A stretch of 64,000 nt of DNA from Burkholderiales bacterium Ga0077543 (GCA_001464055.1 LNET01000072.1:1-64000), one strand, 5' to 3'. Counted from the stretch's first letter, positions 9,172 to 19,023 are shown. Notes: generated by a model not told the origin, from the sequence alone. Numbers and translations: made by a program.

Positions 9172-10575
9172 TCAGTGTCCGCCATGTCCCTTGTGGCCGG
9201 CGGCGGGTTTGCGAATCTTCACCTCGGTGCCGGTCTTCGTGGCCGCTGCCGGCTGCGCCCGGGTGGGTTCGGCCAGCGTCCCGGTCCATTCGTAGGCCAC
9301 GGTGCCGGGCGGGTGCTGGTACCAGCCGGGGTCGCTGTAGTCGCCGCGCTTCTGGTCGGCGCGCACTTTCAGCACGCTGAACATGCCGCCCATGCCGATG
9401 GCCCCGAACGGACCCTGCCCGGCCATCATCGGTGCGGTGTTGTCGGGCAGGGGCATTTCCATCTCCGTCATGTCCTTCATGCCGCGTTCTCCCATCACCA
9501 TGTAGTCGGGCACCAGCTGCGTGATCTGCCGCGCCACCTGGCGGTGGTCCACGCCGATCATCGTGGGCACGTCGTGGCCCATCGCGTTCATCGTGTGGTG
9601 GCTCTTGTGGCAGTGGAAGGCCCAGTCGCCGGGTTCGTCGGCCAGGAAGTCCAGCTGCCGCATCTGCCCCACCGCGATGTCGGCGGTGACTTCGTACTGG
9701 CGCGCCGTCTTCGGCGTGGGGCCGCCGTCGGTACCGGTGACCAGGAACTCGTGCCCATGCAGATGGATGGGGTGGTTGGTCATCGTGAGGTTGCCCACGC
9801 GGATGCGCACCTTGTCGTTCAGCCGCACCACCAGCGGGTCGATGGCCGGGTAGATGCGGCTGTTCCAGGTCCAGAGGTTGAAGTCCAGCATCGTCATGAT
9901 CTTCGGCGTGGCGCTGCCGGGGTCGATGTCGTAGGCGTTCAGCAGGAAGCAGAAGTCCCGGTCGACTTCGTCGATGAGCGGATGCCTGTTCTTCGGGTGC
10001 GTGATCCAGAAACCCATCATGCCCATCGCCATCTGCACCATCTCGTCGGCATGCGGGTGGTACATGAAGGTGCCGGGGCGGCGCGCCTCGAACTCGTAGA
10101 CGAAGGTCTTGCCCGGAGGGATGCCGGGCTGGTTCAGGCCGGTGACGCCATCCATGCCGTTGGGCAGGCGCTGGCCATGCCAGTGGATGCTGGTCAGCTC
10201 GCCCAGCCGGTTGGTGACGAACAGGCGCACGCGGTCGCCTTCCACCACTTCGATCGTCGGGCCGGGGCTCTGGCCGTTGTAGCCCCAGAGGTGGGCGCGG
10301 AAGCCGGGCGACATCTCGCGCACCACGGGTTCGGCCACCAGGTGGAATTCCTTGACCCCATTGTTCATGCGCCAGGGCAGGGTCCAGCCGTTGAGCGTGA
10401 CCACCGGGTTGTAAGGCCTGCCGCTGGGCGGCAGCAGCGGCGGCGCGGTGTCGGCGCTGGTCTGGATGACAGGCTCGGGCAGGGCGGCCATCGCCACCTT
10501 GCTGACACTGGCCGCGGCCAGGGTGCTTGCGGCGGCCACGCCGCCGCGGCCCAGGAAGTTGCGTCGGGAAACCAT
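9172..10575 (-). CDS. Tat-exported multicopper oxidase
   Basis: SRRNFLGRGG Tat motif; IHWHGQRLPNGMDG, FMYHPHADEM, HPIHLHGHEF, WAFHCHKSHH copper motifs; His-rich C-terminus. Confidence 0.92.
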   Translation of the reverse strand: MVSRRNFLGRGGVAAASTLAAASVSKVAMAALPEPVIQTSADTAPPLLPPSGRPYNPVVTLNGWTLPWRMNNGVKEFHLVAEPVVREMSPGFRAHLWGYNGQSPGPTIEVVEGDRVRLFVTNRLGELTSIHWHGQRLPNGMDGVTGLNQPGIPPGKTFVYEFEARRPGTFMYHPHADEMVQMAMGMMGFWITHPKNRHPLIDEVDRDFCFLLNAYDIDPGSATPKIMTMLDFNLWTWNSRIYPAIDPLVVRLNDKVRIRVGNLTMTNHPIHLHGHEFLVTGTDGGPTPKTARQYEVTADIAVGQMRQLDFLADEPGDWAFHCHKSHHTMNAMGHDVPTMIGVDHRQVARQITQLVPDYMVMGERGMKDMTEMEMPLPDNTAPMMAGQGPFGAIGMGGMFSVLKVRADQKRGDYSDPGWYQHPPGTVAYEWTGTLAEPTRAQPAAATKTGTEVKIRKPAAGHKGHGGH

Positions 10576-10579
10576 GGTT

Positions 10580-11995
10580 TCAATGTCCTTTGGCGTCGGT
10601 CGGGGCGGGGCCGCCGGGGGCGAGGCTTGGCAGCGCGCCGGCCGGCCCCACCAGGGCCTGGTCCAGCGCTGCCTGGGCCAGCCAGAAGTCGCGCAGCGCT
10701 TCGATGGCGGCGTTGACGCTGGCGATCTGCACGCGTGCGTCGGCCAGCAGCTCGAACACGCCGATGAGCATGCCGTTGTAGCGCAGCAGGTTTTCGTCGA
10801 GGATGCGCTGGCGCAGCGGCACGATTTCGTCACGGTGGTGGCGCGCGATGTCCCAGGCCGTGCGATAGGCGCCGTAGGCTTCGCGCACTTCGCTGCGGGC
10901 GTTCACGGCCACGTCGGCGGCCTGGTGCAGGGTCTGGCGATACACGGCTTCGGCCTTGGCCACGCGGGCACTGCCGCTGTCGAAGATCGGCAACTGGAAT
11001 TCGATCTCCCAACCGCGCTGGGTCGGCGCTTCGTTCGAGCTGTTGCGCATCAGGCCCAGTTCCAGCACGTTGACGAAGCGTGTGGCCTGGGTCAGGCCCA
11101 GGTTCTTCGCGGTCTGCTCGGCCGCGCTGCGCGCGGCCTGCACGTCCAGACGCTGGGCCATGGCGCTGCGTTCGATGTCGGGCTGGTCGGCGGGCTCGGG
11201 CGGCAGGTCGGGCAGGCGTGGGGGCAGCGTGAACGCGGTCTGCGTGCCCCACAGCCCCAGCAGCCGGATGAGCTTTTCGCGGCTGGCGGTGCGGACCTGC
11301 TGCGCGCGCGCCAGGTTCAGCGCGGCTTCGGCATAGAAGGCCTGTTCGCGGGCCTGGCTGAGCTTGTTGAAGTTGCCCACGGCGGCCATGCGCCGCGCCA
11401 GTTCGGCGCTGGCTTCGGCGGCCTGCATCACTTGCTGCATGTAGCGCAGCGTTTCTTCGGCGGCCACGGCCTGGACGAAGGTGCGGCGGGTGTCGGCCGC
11501 GACCGCCAGCACCTGCAGCGTCACATCGCCCTGCACCCGTTCGAACTGGCGTCTGGCCATCGGCTGCACCCAGGGCAGGGCGATCAGCTGCGCCAGGTTC
11601 AGGTGCAGGCCACGTTCGATCTCACGCTCGTCGCCTTTGGTGCTGCGGCCGAAGCTGAAGCCGGGATTGGACAGGCGAGCGGCCTGCACCCGGTCGGCGT
11701 CGGCGATGCCCAGGTCCTGCAGTCGGGCCTGCAGACCGCGGTTGTTGAGCAGCGCGATCTGCACCGCGGTGTCGGCGTTCAGCGGGCCGGCCAGCAGTTC
11801 GGTCACCCGCTGGCTCACGCGCGCCTGTTCGGCGGCGTTGCCGACCAGCGGGAGTTCGGCCCCCAGGCGCGACTGGGCTGCGCGCTGCACGGGGTCGATC
11901 GCGGCGTTGGGGTCGAGCGTGGCGCAACCGGTGAGCAGCACGGCCAGCGTCACGGCTGCCAGGCGGCATGAGCGCGGCAAGCTGCTACCGGCCAT
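10580..11995 (-). CDS. TolC-family outer membrane efflux lipoprotein (CusC-like)
   Basis: LTGCATLDP lipobox; OEP repeat pattern; sits with CusF and multicopper oxidase genes. Confidence 0.85.
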   Translation of the reverse strand: MAGSSLPRSCRLAAVTLAVLLTGCATLDPNAAIDPVQRAAQSRLGAELPLVGNAAEQARVSQRVTELLAGPLNADTAVQIALLNNRGLQARLQDLGIADADRVQAARLSNPGFSFGRSTKGDEREIERGLHLNLAQLIALPWVQPMARRQFERVQGDVTLQVLAVAADTRRTFVQAVAAEETLRYMQQVMQAAEASAELARRMAAVGNFNKLSQAREQAFYAEAALNLARAQQVRTASREKLIRLLGLWGTQTAFTLPPRLPDLPPEPADQPDIERSAMAQRLDVQAARSAAEQTAKNLGLTQATRFVNVLELGLMRNSSNEAPTQRGWEIEFQLPIFDSGSARVAKAEAVYRQTLHQAADVAVNARSEVREAYGAYRTAWDIARHHRDEIVPLRQRILDENLLRYNGMLIGVFELLADARVQIASVNAAIEALRDFWLAQAALDQALVGPAGALPSLAPGGPAPTDAKGH

Positions 11996-12344
11996 GGCGA
12001 TGCTCCGGTGCCGGCTTCGGCCCCGCCAGGGACGGGGTGGCGGGTGCCTGCAAAGGTGCAGCCGTCTCGGGCGCGGCGGCTTCGCGTGCGTAGGCCCGCC
12101 AGCCGCCGATGCGGTTGACGGTTTCGTTGGCCTCGCGCCAGGGCACGGGGGTCATGTCGCTCAGCGGGCGATAGCGCGCGAAAGCCGAGCGATGAGCGAC
12201 GGCGGGTACGCTGGCCTGGGCCTGGGTGGGGTCGGCCGTTGTGGCCGGCACCGGCGCAGGCTTTGCAGCCGAAGCCGTCACCGGGCCGGCGGCCAGCGCC
12301 AGGGCCAGGGCAAAAGGCCCGGGCAGGCGGAATAGTGGAAGCAT
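11985..12344 (-). CDS. Hypothetical exported protein of the copper gene block
   Basis: MLPLFRLPGPFALALALAAG signal sequence; overlaps the TolC-like gene start. Confidence 0.6.
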   Translation of the reverse strand: MLPLFRLPGPFALALALAAGPVTASAAKPAPVPATTADPTQAQASVPAVAHRSAFARYRPLSDMTPVPWREANETVNRIGGWRAYAREAAAPETAAPLQAPATPSLAGPKPAPEHRHGR

Positions 12345-12441
12345 CTTGGCCTCGTGTCGTAGAAGGGCGGGACGGCGCCTGGGGCGCTTCGCAGGCTGCG
12401 CGCCGGGCCGCTGGCAGCAGCGGCCGGCAGGGCAGCAGACT

Positions 12442-12825
12442 TCAGACGAAGAGGCGTTTGGGTGGGCGCTCGAGGCCGGCTTCGACGACACCCGCCCAGC
12501 GTGCCGGCGGCGTCAAGACGCCGGTGTCGCCCGGGTTGGCTTCCGCTTTCCAGCGGCTCTGGCTGGTCATGGCTGCGGCAACGCAGCAAGCGGCACAGGC
12601 GCTGCAGGTCGATTCCGCCGATGCCTCCGATGCGTCGGCCACCTGGCCCACCGGTTCATGGCAAGGTGGCTGCGCGCTGGCTGGTGCTGCGGCCATCGCA
12701 GCGCTGGACATCACTTCTGCCATGCAATGCCAGCCCGCGCCGGCAGCCAGGCCCTGCAAAGGCAGCAGCAGGGCCAGACACCAGACCAGGAACAAGCGCC
12801 ACGGGGACGCGCACGACTTGCGCAT
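12442..12825 (-). CDS. Hypothetical Cys/Met/His-containing exported protein, possible metal binding
   Basis: Signal peptide; CHEPVGQ...CSACAACC motif. Confidence 0.6.
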   Translation of the reverse strand: MRKSCASPWRLFLVWCLALLLPLQGLAAGAGWHCMAEVMSSAAMAAAPASAQPPCHEPVGQVADASEASAESTCSACAACCVAAAMTSQSRWKAEANPGDTGVLTPPARWAGVVEAGLERPPKRLFV

Positions 12826-12869
12826 GGGGGCAATGTAGCAGGGACGCGCCGCTCAGGTCGCCTGGCCGG

Positions 12870-13457
12870 TCACCAGCTCAGGTTGGCCTGCCTGGCGGTG
12901 AGCTTGCTGCCGCGCTGGCCGCTGCCGGTGGCCACTGCAGCGTCGATCTGGCGGAACTTCGGGAAGGCCTTGAACAGGCCGACCTCGACTCCCTTCAGCG
13001 CTGCCGGGTTGGCGCACTGGAAACGCACGGTGGCGTCCAGGTCGGCATGCCCGTCGCTGCTCTTGGCAGCAGGCGCGGTGCCTGCAACGGCAGCTCCGGC
13101 GACGGCCAGCAGGGCCGGGTCCAGCACCTCGGACACGAGTTCCGACCCCTGTGGCGTGCAGTTGGCGGCCGCGGTGGGCGTGAACAAACCCAGCGGCGCG
13201 TGGAACCGCTGCGCCATGCTGCGCACGGCTTCGCGTTCGGCGTTGGTGCGGGGCGCCCGTTCGAAACCCAGCAGGTTGTCGAGCGGGCTTTCCAGGGTGA
13301 TTTCCAGAGCGTTGCCATCCACCGCCACAGCCAGCTTGGCCACGCCATGCTGGTGGGCGCCATGCTTGTGGCCCTGGCTCTGGGCCTGGGCATTGCTGAC
13401 GCACAAGCCGGCCAGGGCCGCACAGGCCAGGGTCGAGGCGAAGAAGTGCAGATTCAT
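12870..13457 (-). CDS. ZrgA/DUF2796-like zinc-related periplasmic protein
   Basis: Signal peptide, HKHGAHQHGVAKLAVAVDGNALEITLESPLDNLLGFERAP; next to Zur-like and Znu genes. Confidence 0.85.
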   Translation of the reverse strand: MNLHFFASTLACAALAGLCVSNAQAQSQGHKHGAHQHGVAKLAVAVDGNALEITLESPLDNLLGFERAPRTNAEREAVRSMAQRFHAPLGLFTPTAAANCTPQGSELVSEVLDPALLAVAGAAVAGTAPAAKSSDGHADLDATVRFQCANPAALKGVEVGLFKAFPKFRQIDAAVATGSGQRGSKLTARQANLSW

Positions 13458-13834
13458 CGGGCGGTCTCCGGACAGGCGGCGCAGCGGCCGTACAGGGTGA
13501 GTTCGTGGCGTTCGACGGTGAAGCCCGGCGGCGCCATGCGCGCCAGGTTGCCCGGGCACTGGTGCACGTCGTAGACGCGTTCGCAGGCCGTGCACTGGAA
13601 ATGGTGGTGATGCCTCAGGTGCGCGATCTCGTAGCGCGGGCTGTCGCCAGGCAGGGTCACGGGGGCGACCTCGTGTGCGTCGACCAGCAGCTTCAGGTTG
13701 CGGTAGACGGTGGCCAGGCCCAGTGCCGGCACATCGGCCTGCGCGGCCTCGAGCACTTCCTGCGGCGACAGCGGGCGCTGGGCGCGTTCGATGGCGTGGC
13801 GGATGGCGCTGCGTTGGCGGGTCGATCGTTCCAT
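13454..13834 (-). CDS. Fur-family transcriptional regulator (Zur-like)
   Basis: TRQRSAIRHAIERAQRPLSPQEVLEAAQ...GLATVYRNLKLLVDAHEVAPV...HHHHFQCTACERVYDV...CAAC. Confidence 0.92.
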   Translation of the reverse strand: MERSTRQRSAIRHAIERAQRPLSPQEVLEAAQADVPALGLATVYRNLKLLVDAHEVAPVTLPGDSPRYEIAHLRHHHHFQCTACERVYDVHQCPGNLARMAPPGFTVERHELTLYGRCAACPETAR

Positions 13835-13880
13835 GGCTTGAACAGGGGTGAGTCACCGAAGCCGAATCATCACATGCTAC

Positions 13881-13904
13881 GATAATGATAATGCGTTTGC
13901 ATTA
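13881..13904. promoter_or_regulatory. Candidate Fur/Zur operator
   Basis: gataatgataatgcgtttgcatta between divergent fur-family and znu genes; includes perfect IR TAATGC-GTTT-GCATTA at 13889-13904. Confidence 0.65.
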
Positions 13905-13934
13905 AACCCAATTCCGCGATGCCGCGATGCCGCG

Positions 13935-14072
13935 ATGCCGACTCCGACCCAACCCCTGCCGCGCCAGCCACGCCCCAGTCTGCTGATGTGGAGCGCCGGC
14001 CAGAGGCTGGCCGCCGCAGCGCTGCTGTTGCTGGCCTTGTGGCTGGCCGTGGCCTGGGCGCTGGGCGACTGA
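13935..14072 (+). CDS. Small (45 aa) predicted single-pass membrane protein upstream of znuC
   Basis: MPTPTQPLPRQPRPSLLMWSAGQRLAAAALLLLALWLAVAWALGD; hydrophobic C-terminus. Confidence 0.45.
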   Translation: MPTPTQPLPRQPRPSLLMWSAGQRLAAAALLLLALWLAVAWALGD

Positions 14073-14121
14073 GCACCCGGCCGCCAGAACGACATCCCCG
14101 CCCGCCCTGAAGCCCAAGCCC

Positions 14122-14874
14122 ATGAGCACCGCCGCCATCACGCTGAACCAGCTGCACCTGTCATGGCGCCATCAGCCTGCGGTGCGCGACCTGTCCGGCA
14201 GTTTCACCGCCGGTTCGCTGACGGCCCTGGTCGGCCCGAATGGGGGCGGCAAGTCCAGCCTGATGGCCGCGCTGACCGGAGAACTCGCCCCCCAGCAGGG
14301 CCGGCTGCACATGGCCGCCTCACTGCAGGGCAGGGCAGCCTACCTGCCGCAGGTTTCGCAGATCGACCGCAGCTTCCCGGTGCGTGTGCTGGACGTGGTG
14401 ATGCTGGGCCACTGGGGCCGGCATGGCGCGTGGCGCGCCGCCACCCGGGCACGCAGCGAACAGGCCTCGCAGGCGCTGGCCACGGTGGGCCTGGCGGGCG
14501 TCGAGGGCCGCAGCCTGAGCGAGCTGTCCACCGGCCAGTTCCAGCGCGTGCTGTTCGCTCGGCTGCTGCTGCAGGACGCGCCGCTGATCCTGCTGGACGA
14601 GCCCTTTGCCGCGATCGACGCCCACACCACCGCCGACCTGCTGGCCATCGTCCGCCGCTGGCACGACGAAGCCCGCACCGTGATCGCCGTGTTGCACGAC
14701 CTGGACGCCGTGCGCCGCCACTTCCCGCAGACCCTGCTGCTGGCGCGCGAACCCGTGGCCTGGGGGCCGACGGCCGAGGTGCTGACGCCTGCCCACCTGC
14801 GGCGCGCACGCAGCCTGTCCGAACGCTGGGACCGGCGCACGCCCTGGGCCGCCGACCACCTGGCCGCAGCGTGA
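14122..14874 (+). CDS. znuC: Zinc/manganese ABC transporter ATP-binding protein
   Basis: Walker A GPNGGGKS, signature LSTGQFQR, Walker B LILLDEPF. Confidence 0.88.
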   Translation: MSTAAITLNQLHLSWRHQPAVRDLSGSFTAGSLTALVGPNGGGKSSLMAALTGELAPQQGRLHMAASLQGRAAYLPQVSQIDRSFPVRVLDVVMLGHWGRHGAWRAATRARSEQASQALATVGLAGVEGRSLSELSTGQFQRVLFARLLLQDAPLILLDEPFAAIDAHTTADLLAIVRRWHDEARTVIAVLHDLDAVRRHFPQTLLLAREPVAWGPTAEVLTPAHLRRARSLSERWDRRTPWAADHLAAA

Positions 14875-15794
14875 GCACCGACCCTGGGTCACTGCAGGAG
14901 GCATTCTCGGTCCACGCCTTCTTCATCCAGCCCTTCGTCGAATTCGGCTTCATGCGCCGTGCGCTGGTGGCCTGCCTGGCGCTGGCGATCAGCTGCGGCC
15001 CGGTGGGCACGCTGCTGGTGCTGCGCCGCATGAGCCTTGTCGGCGACGCCATGGCCCACGCGCTGCTGCCGGGCGCGGCCATCGCCTTCATCGTGTTCGG
15101 CCTGTCGCTTTCGGCAATGAGCCTGGGTGCCTTTGCCGCGGCCTTGCTGGTGGCGGCGCTGGCCGGTGGCGTCGCCCGCGTCACCCGCCAGCGCGAAGAC
15201 GCGAGCTTTGCCGCCTTCTACCTCATCGCCCTGGCCGGTGGCGTGATGCTGATGTCCACCCATGGCAGCAGCGTCGACCTGATGCGGGTGCTGTTCGGCA
15301 GCGTGCTGGCGGTCGACGACGCGGCCTTGTTGCTCGTGGCCGGCGTCAGCAGCGCCAGTCTTCTGGTGCTGGCTGCGGTCTGGCGACCGCTGGTGGTGGA
15401 GTGTTTCGACCCGGGCTTCCTGCGCCAGGTGGCCGGCGGGCGGGCGCTCGGGGGCTGGCTGCACCAGTTGTTCCTGGTGCTGCTGGTGGCCAACCTGGTG
15501 GCCGGCTTCCAGGCCCTGGGCACGCTCATGGCGGTGGGCCTGCTGATGCTGCCGGCGATTGCAGCACGCTGCTGGTCGCAGGACCTCACGCGCATCGCGC
15601 TGCTGGCCAGTGCCATGGCCGCGGCCTGCGGCTACGGCGGGCTGCTGCTCTCGTTCCACGCCGGGCTGCCCTCGGGCCCGGCCATCGTGCTGCTGGCCGG
15701 CGCGATGTACCTGTTTTCACTGTGCCTGGGCTCGCGCGACAGCTTGCGCAGCCGCCGCGTCCGGGCGCCCCTGCAAGGTTCACCTTCGACATGA
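14871..15794 (+). CDS. znuB: Zinc/manganese ABC transporter permease (GTG start, overlaps znuC)
   Basis: ABC-3 family: GPVGTLLVLRRMSLVGDAMAHALLPGAAIAF...GTLMAVGLLMLPAIAARCW. Confidence 0.88.
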   Translation: MSTDPGSLQEAFSVHAFFIQPFVEFGFMRRALVACLALAISCGPVGTLLVLRRMSLVGDAMAHALLPGAAIAFIVFGLSLSAMSLGAFAAALLVAALAGGVARVTRQREDASFAAFYLIALAGGVMLMSTHGSSVDLMRVLFGSVLAVDDAALLLVAGVSSASLLVLAAVWRPLVVECFDPGFLRQVAGGRALGGWLHQLFLVLLVANLVAGFQALGTLMAVGLLMLPAIAARCWSQDLTRIALLASAMAAACGYGGLLLSFHAGLPSGPAIVLLAGAMYLFSLCLGSRDSLRSRRVRAPLQGSPST

Positions 15795-16690
15795 AATTTC
15801 CGATTTCGCGTCGCCAGGCCTGCCTGGCGCTGGGCGCCCTGCCACTGGCACTGCAGGCGCAGTCGACCACGGCTGCGTTGCGCGTGGTGGCCAGCTTCTC
15901 GCTGCTGGCCGACATGGCCAGCCAGGTGGGGGGTGAAGCCGTGCAGGTGACGACCCTGGTCGGCGCCGATGCCGACGCCCATGTGTTCACGCCCACGCCA
16001 GTCCATGCCCAGCGCCTGGCCCAGGCCGACCTGGTCATCGTCAACGGACTGGGCTTCGAAGGCTGGCTCGACCGCCTGGTGAGGGCCGCCGGCTACCGTG
16101 GCCCGGTGGTGGTGGCCACCGCCGGCATCACCCCGCGCCAGGGCGGCCGCCATGCCGACCCGCACGCCTGGCAGAGCCTGGTGCATGCCCAGCGCTATGT
16201 CGAGAACATCCGCGCGGCCATCGTGCAGCTGCGCCCTGAGGCCGCGGCCCAGGTCAATGCCCGGGCTGCGGACTACACGCGCGAACTGGCCGCCCTGGAC
16301 AGCTCGATCCGCACCCGGCTGGCCACCGTGCCGGCCGAAGACCGCAATGTCGTCACCTCGCACGACGCCTTCGGCTACTTCGCCGAGGCCTACGGCCTGC
16401 GTTTCCGCGCAGCCCAGGGCTGGAACACGGCGAGCGAGGCCTCGGCCGCGGACGTGGCGAAACTGGTGCGGCAGCTGAAGGCGCAGCGGGTGCGCGCCCT
16501 GTTCGTCGAGAACATCAACGACCCGCGCCTGATCGAACGCATCGCGCAGGAGACTGGAGCCAGGGTCGGCGGCACGCTGTACAGCGACGCGCTGTCCGCA
16601 CCCGGAACACCCGCGGGCACCTACCTGGGCATGATGGCGCACAACGCCGACAGCCTGCTGGCGGCGCTGCAGCCGGCCGCGGCGCGCTGA
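15791..16690 (+). CDS. znuA: Zinc/manganese ABC transporter substrate-binding protein
   Basis: VVASFSLLADMASQVGGEAVQVTTLVGADADAHVFTPTPVHAQRLAQADLVIVNGLGFEGW; ATGA overlap with permease. Confidence 0.9.
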   Translation: MKFPISRRQACLALGALPLALQAQSTTAALRVVASFSLLADMASQVGGEAVQVTTLVGADADAHVFTPTPVHAQRLAQADLVIVNGLGFEGWLDRLVRAAGYRGPVVVATAGITPRQGGRHADPHAWQSLVHAQRYVENIRAAIVQLRPEAAAQVNARAADYTRELAALDSSIRTRLATVPAEDRNVVTSHDAFGYFAEAYGLRFRAAQGWNTASEASAADVAKLVRQLKAQRVRALFVENINDPRLIERIAQETGARVGGTLYSDALSAPGTPAGTYLGMMAHNADSLLAALQPAAAR

Positions 16691-16694
16691 GTCT

Positions 16695-18089
16695 TCAGCC
16701 GGCCGCCAAAGCCTGCGGCGCCGGCGCTCCTGCGCCAGGCTCATGCAGGTGCGCACCGAACACCGCGGCCACGTCCACGCGCGCCTGCAGCTTGGAACAC
16801 AGCAGGAAGCTGCCGGCGAACTTGCGTTGCAGGAACACCAGGTCGGGCGGCGGCGTGCGTGCGAAGCCGCTGCCGCCCATCACTTGCGCCCGGCCCTGTT
16901 CGAAGACCGTGCCGACCAGGGTCGAACGGCCGAAGTCATAGGGCCCGACATGGCGCAAAGGCTCGCCCGACAGGCGCATCAGTTCGATCACGGCCCGCGT
17001 CTGCTCGGGGGGGTCGCTGGCATCGATGAAGCCGGCGCGCAGCGCCGCGGCTTCGAGCCGCGGGTGGTCGTCGTTTTTCAGGGCCAGGCCGAGCTCGCGC
17101 AGGTCTTCCACGCGCGAGACCGGCACCGCTTCGGTGGCGCCGAAGTCGAGCAGGGCGATGCGCCGTGTGTCGGCGTCGAACAGGTAGTTGCCGATGTTCG
17201 GGTCGGTCTGCACCAGGCGCATGTCGAAGAACTCGCGCACCGACAAGCGGCACAGCGCCAGCGCGATGTGGTCGCGTTCGGCCTGCGGCCGCGTCGGGCC
17301 CACCCAGTCGGCCACGGGCCGGCCGCTGGCAAATTCGGTGGCCAGGATGTGCGGCGTGCAGTGTTCGGGCACCACGGCCGGCACCCACAGCACCGGGTCG
17401 CTGCCCAGCCGCGCGCGGTACTCGGCGGCATGCGCGGCTTCGCGCGCGTAGTCGGTTTCCAGCAGCAGCTGTTCGCGCACCCGCGCCAGCAGCGGCGCCA
17501 GGTCCAGGTGGCCGGGCACCAGCCCCGGGGTGCGCAGCAACAGGCCGATGTTGGCCACGTCGCTGTCGATGCTCTCGCGCACGCCCGGGTACTGGATCTT
17601 CAGGGCCAGCACCTGTCCTTCATGCGTTTCCGCGCGGTGCACCTGGCCGATGCTGGCCGCGGCGACCGGTGCGAAGCTCAGGCGCCTGAAGCGCTGGTGC
17701 CAGCCTGCGCCGTACTCGCGTTCCAGCACCTCGGTCAGCTGGGTGGCGGGCATGTGGTGGGCCTGGTCGCGCAGGCTGGCCAGCAGTTCGGCAAATTCCG
17801 GCGGCAGCACGCCCTGGCCGTCCATCGACATCAGCTGCCCCAGCTTCATCGCAGCACCGCGAAGCGTGCTCAGGCGTCCGGCCAGACGGCGCGCGTTGGC
17901 AGGGCTCAGCATCAGCTGCTGCAGTGCCGGAAGCTGACCTCGCGCCAGCTGTTGCAGGCTGCCAGCCGCGGCGCTGGCGGCCATCTCGCCCACCGCCCGG
18001 CCCAGGTGCAGGAAACGGCGCGTGCGGCCCTGGGGCACGGCCAGGCCGGTGCGGGGTGTCTTAGGTTCGGTTTCGTCGCGGCTGGGCAT
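16695..18089 (-). CDS. AarF/UbiB (ABC1) family protein kinase-like
   Basis: RGAAMKLGQLMSMDGQGVLPPEFAELLASLRDQAHHMP...AAASIGQVHRA...ALKIQYPGV. Confidence 0.92.
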   Translation of the reverse strand: MPSRDETEPKTPRTGLAVPQGRTRRFLHLGRAVGEMAASAAAGSLQQLARGQLPALQQLMLSPANARRLAGRLSTLRGAAMKLGQLMSMDGQGVLPPEFAELLASLRDQAHHMPATQLTEVLEREYGAGWHQRFRRLSFAPVAAASIGQVHRAETHEGQVLALKIQYPGVRESIDSDVANIGLLLRTPGLVPGHLDLAPLLARVREQLLLETDYAREAAHAAEYRARLGSDPVLWVPAVVPEHCTPHILATEFASGRPVADWVGPTRPQAERDHIALALCRLSVREFFDMRLVQTDPNIGNYLFDADTRRIALLDFGATEAVPVSRVEDLRELGLALKNDDHPRLEAAALRAGFIDASDPPEQTRAVIELMRLSGEPLRHVGPYDFGRSTLVGTVFEQGRAQVMGGSGFARTPPPDLVFLQRKFAGSFLLCSKLQARVDVAAVFGAHLHEPGAGAPAPQALAAG

Positions 18090-18209
18090 GCCGTGGATTG
18101 GACTGCAGAACCCGTGCCGACTCAGGCACTGCGGCATGCAGGACGCGGCGTTGTCCCACAGGCGGCACGGTTCGTGCCAGCTAAGCTCGCGGCATCTCTG
18201 GAGACCCCC

Positions 18210-19022
18210 ATGCGCATCCGATTCGGCTACGAGCTGCTTTACGACTGCCCCCAGCCGACGCCGATGATCCTGATGTTGAACGTGCACTACTCGCGCACCT
18301 CCGACCTGCTCGAACCCGATCACGTGCTGCTGGCGCCTTCGATGCCGATGTCAGGCTACCGCGACGGCTTCGGCAACTGGTGTACGCGCATCGTCGCACC
18401 GGCCGGGCGCACCCGCATCAGCACCAACGCGCTGATCCAGGACCCGGGTTTGCTGGAACCTGTCGTGCCGCAGGCCGCGCAGACGCCGGTCGAGCACCTG
18501 CCTCAGGAAACCCTGGTGTTCCTGCTGGGCAGCCGTTACTGCGAGACCGAGCGCTTGCTGCCCACGGCCTGGCAGCTGTTCGGGCATGCGCCCACCGGCT
18601 GGGGCCGGGTGCAGACGATCTGCGACTACGTGCATCGCCACATCCAGTTCGGTTACCAGCACGCACGGGCGTCGAAGACGGCCTACGAGGCCTGGCACGA
18701 AGGCGCCGGCGTGTGCCGCGACTATGCCCATCTGGCGATCACGTTCTGCCGTTGCCTGAACATTCCGGCGCGTTACTGCACGGGTTACCTGGGCGACATT
18801 GGCGTTCCGGCTGTGCCGGCACCCATGGACTTTGCGGGCTGGTTCGAAGCCTGGCTGGACGGGCGCTGGTACACCTTCGACGCGCGCAACAACGCGCCGC
18901 GCATCGGCCGCATCCTGATGGCGCGGGGCCGCGACGCGGCCGACGTCGCCATCAGCACCAGTTTCGGGCCGAACACCCTGTCCGGGTTCAAGGTCTGGAC
19001 CGACCAGGTCCACGCGTTCTGA
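18210..19022 (+). CDS. Transglutaminase-like cysteine protease family protein
   Basis: GAGVCRDYAHLAITFCRCLNIPARYCTGYL...AWLDGRWYTFDARNN (Cys-His-Asp). Confidence 0.92.
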   Translation: MRIRFGYELLYDCPQPTPMILMLNVHYSRTSDLLEPDHVLLAPSMPMSGYRDGFGNWCTRIVAPAGRTRISTNALIQDPGLLEPVVPQAAQTPVEHLPQETLVFLLGSRYCETERLLPTAWQLFGHAPTGWGRVQTICDYVHRHIQFGYQHARASKTAYEAWHEGAGVCRDYAHLAITFCRCLNIPARYCTGYLGDIGVPAVPAPMDFAGWFEAWLDGRWYTFDARNNAPRIGRILMARGRDAADVAISTSFGPNTLSGFKVWTDQVHAF

Positions 19023-19023
19023 T

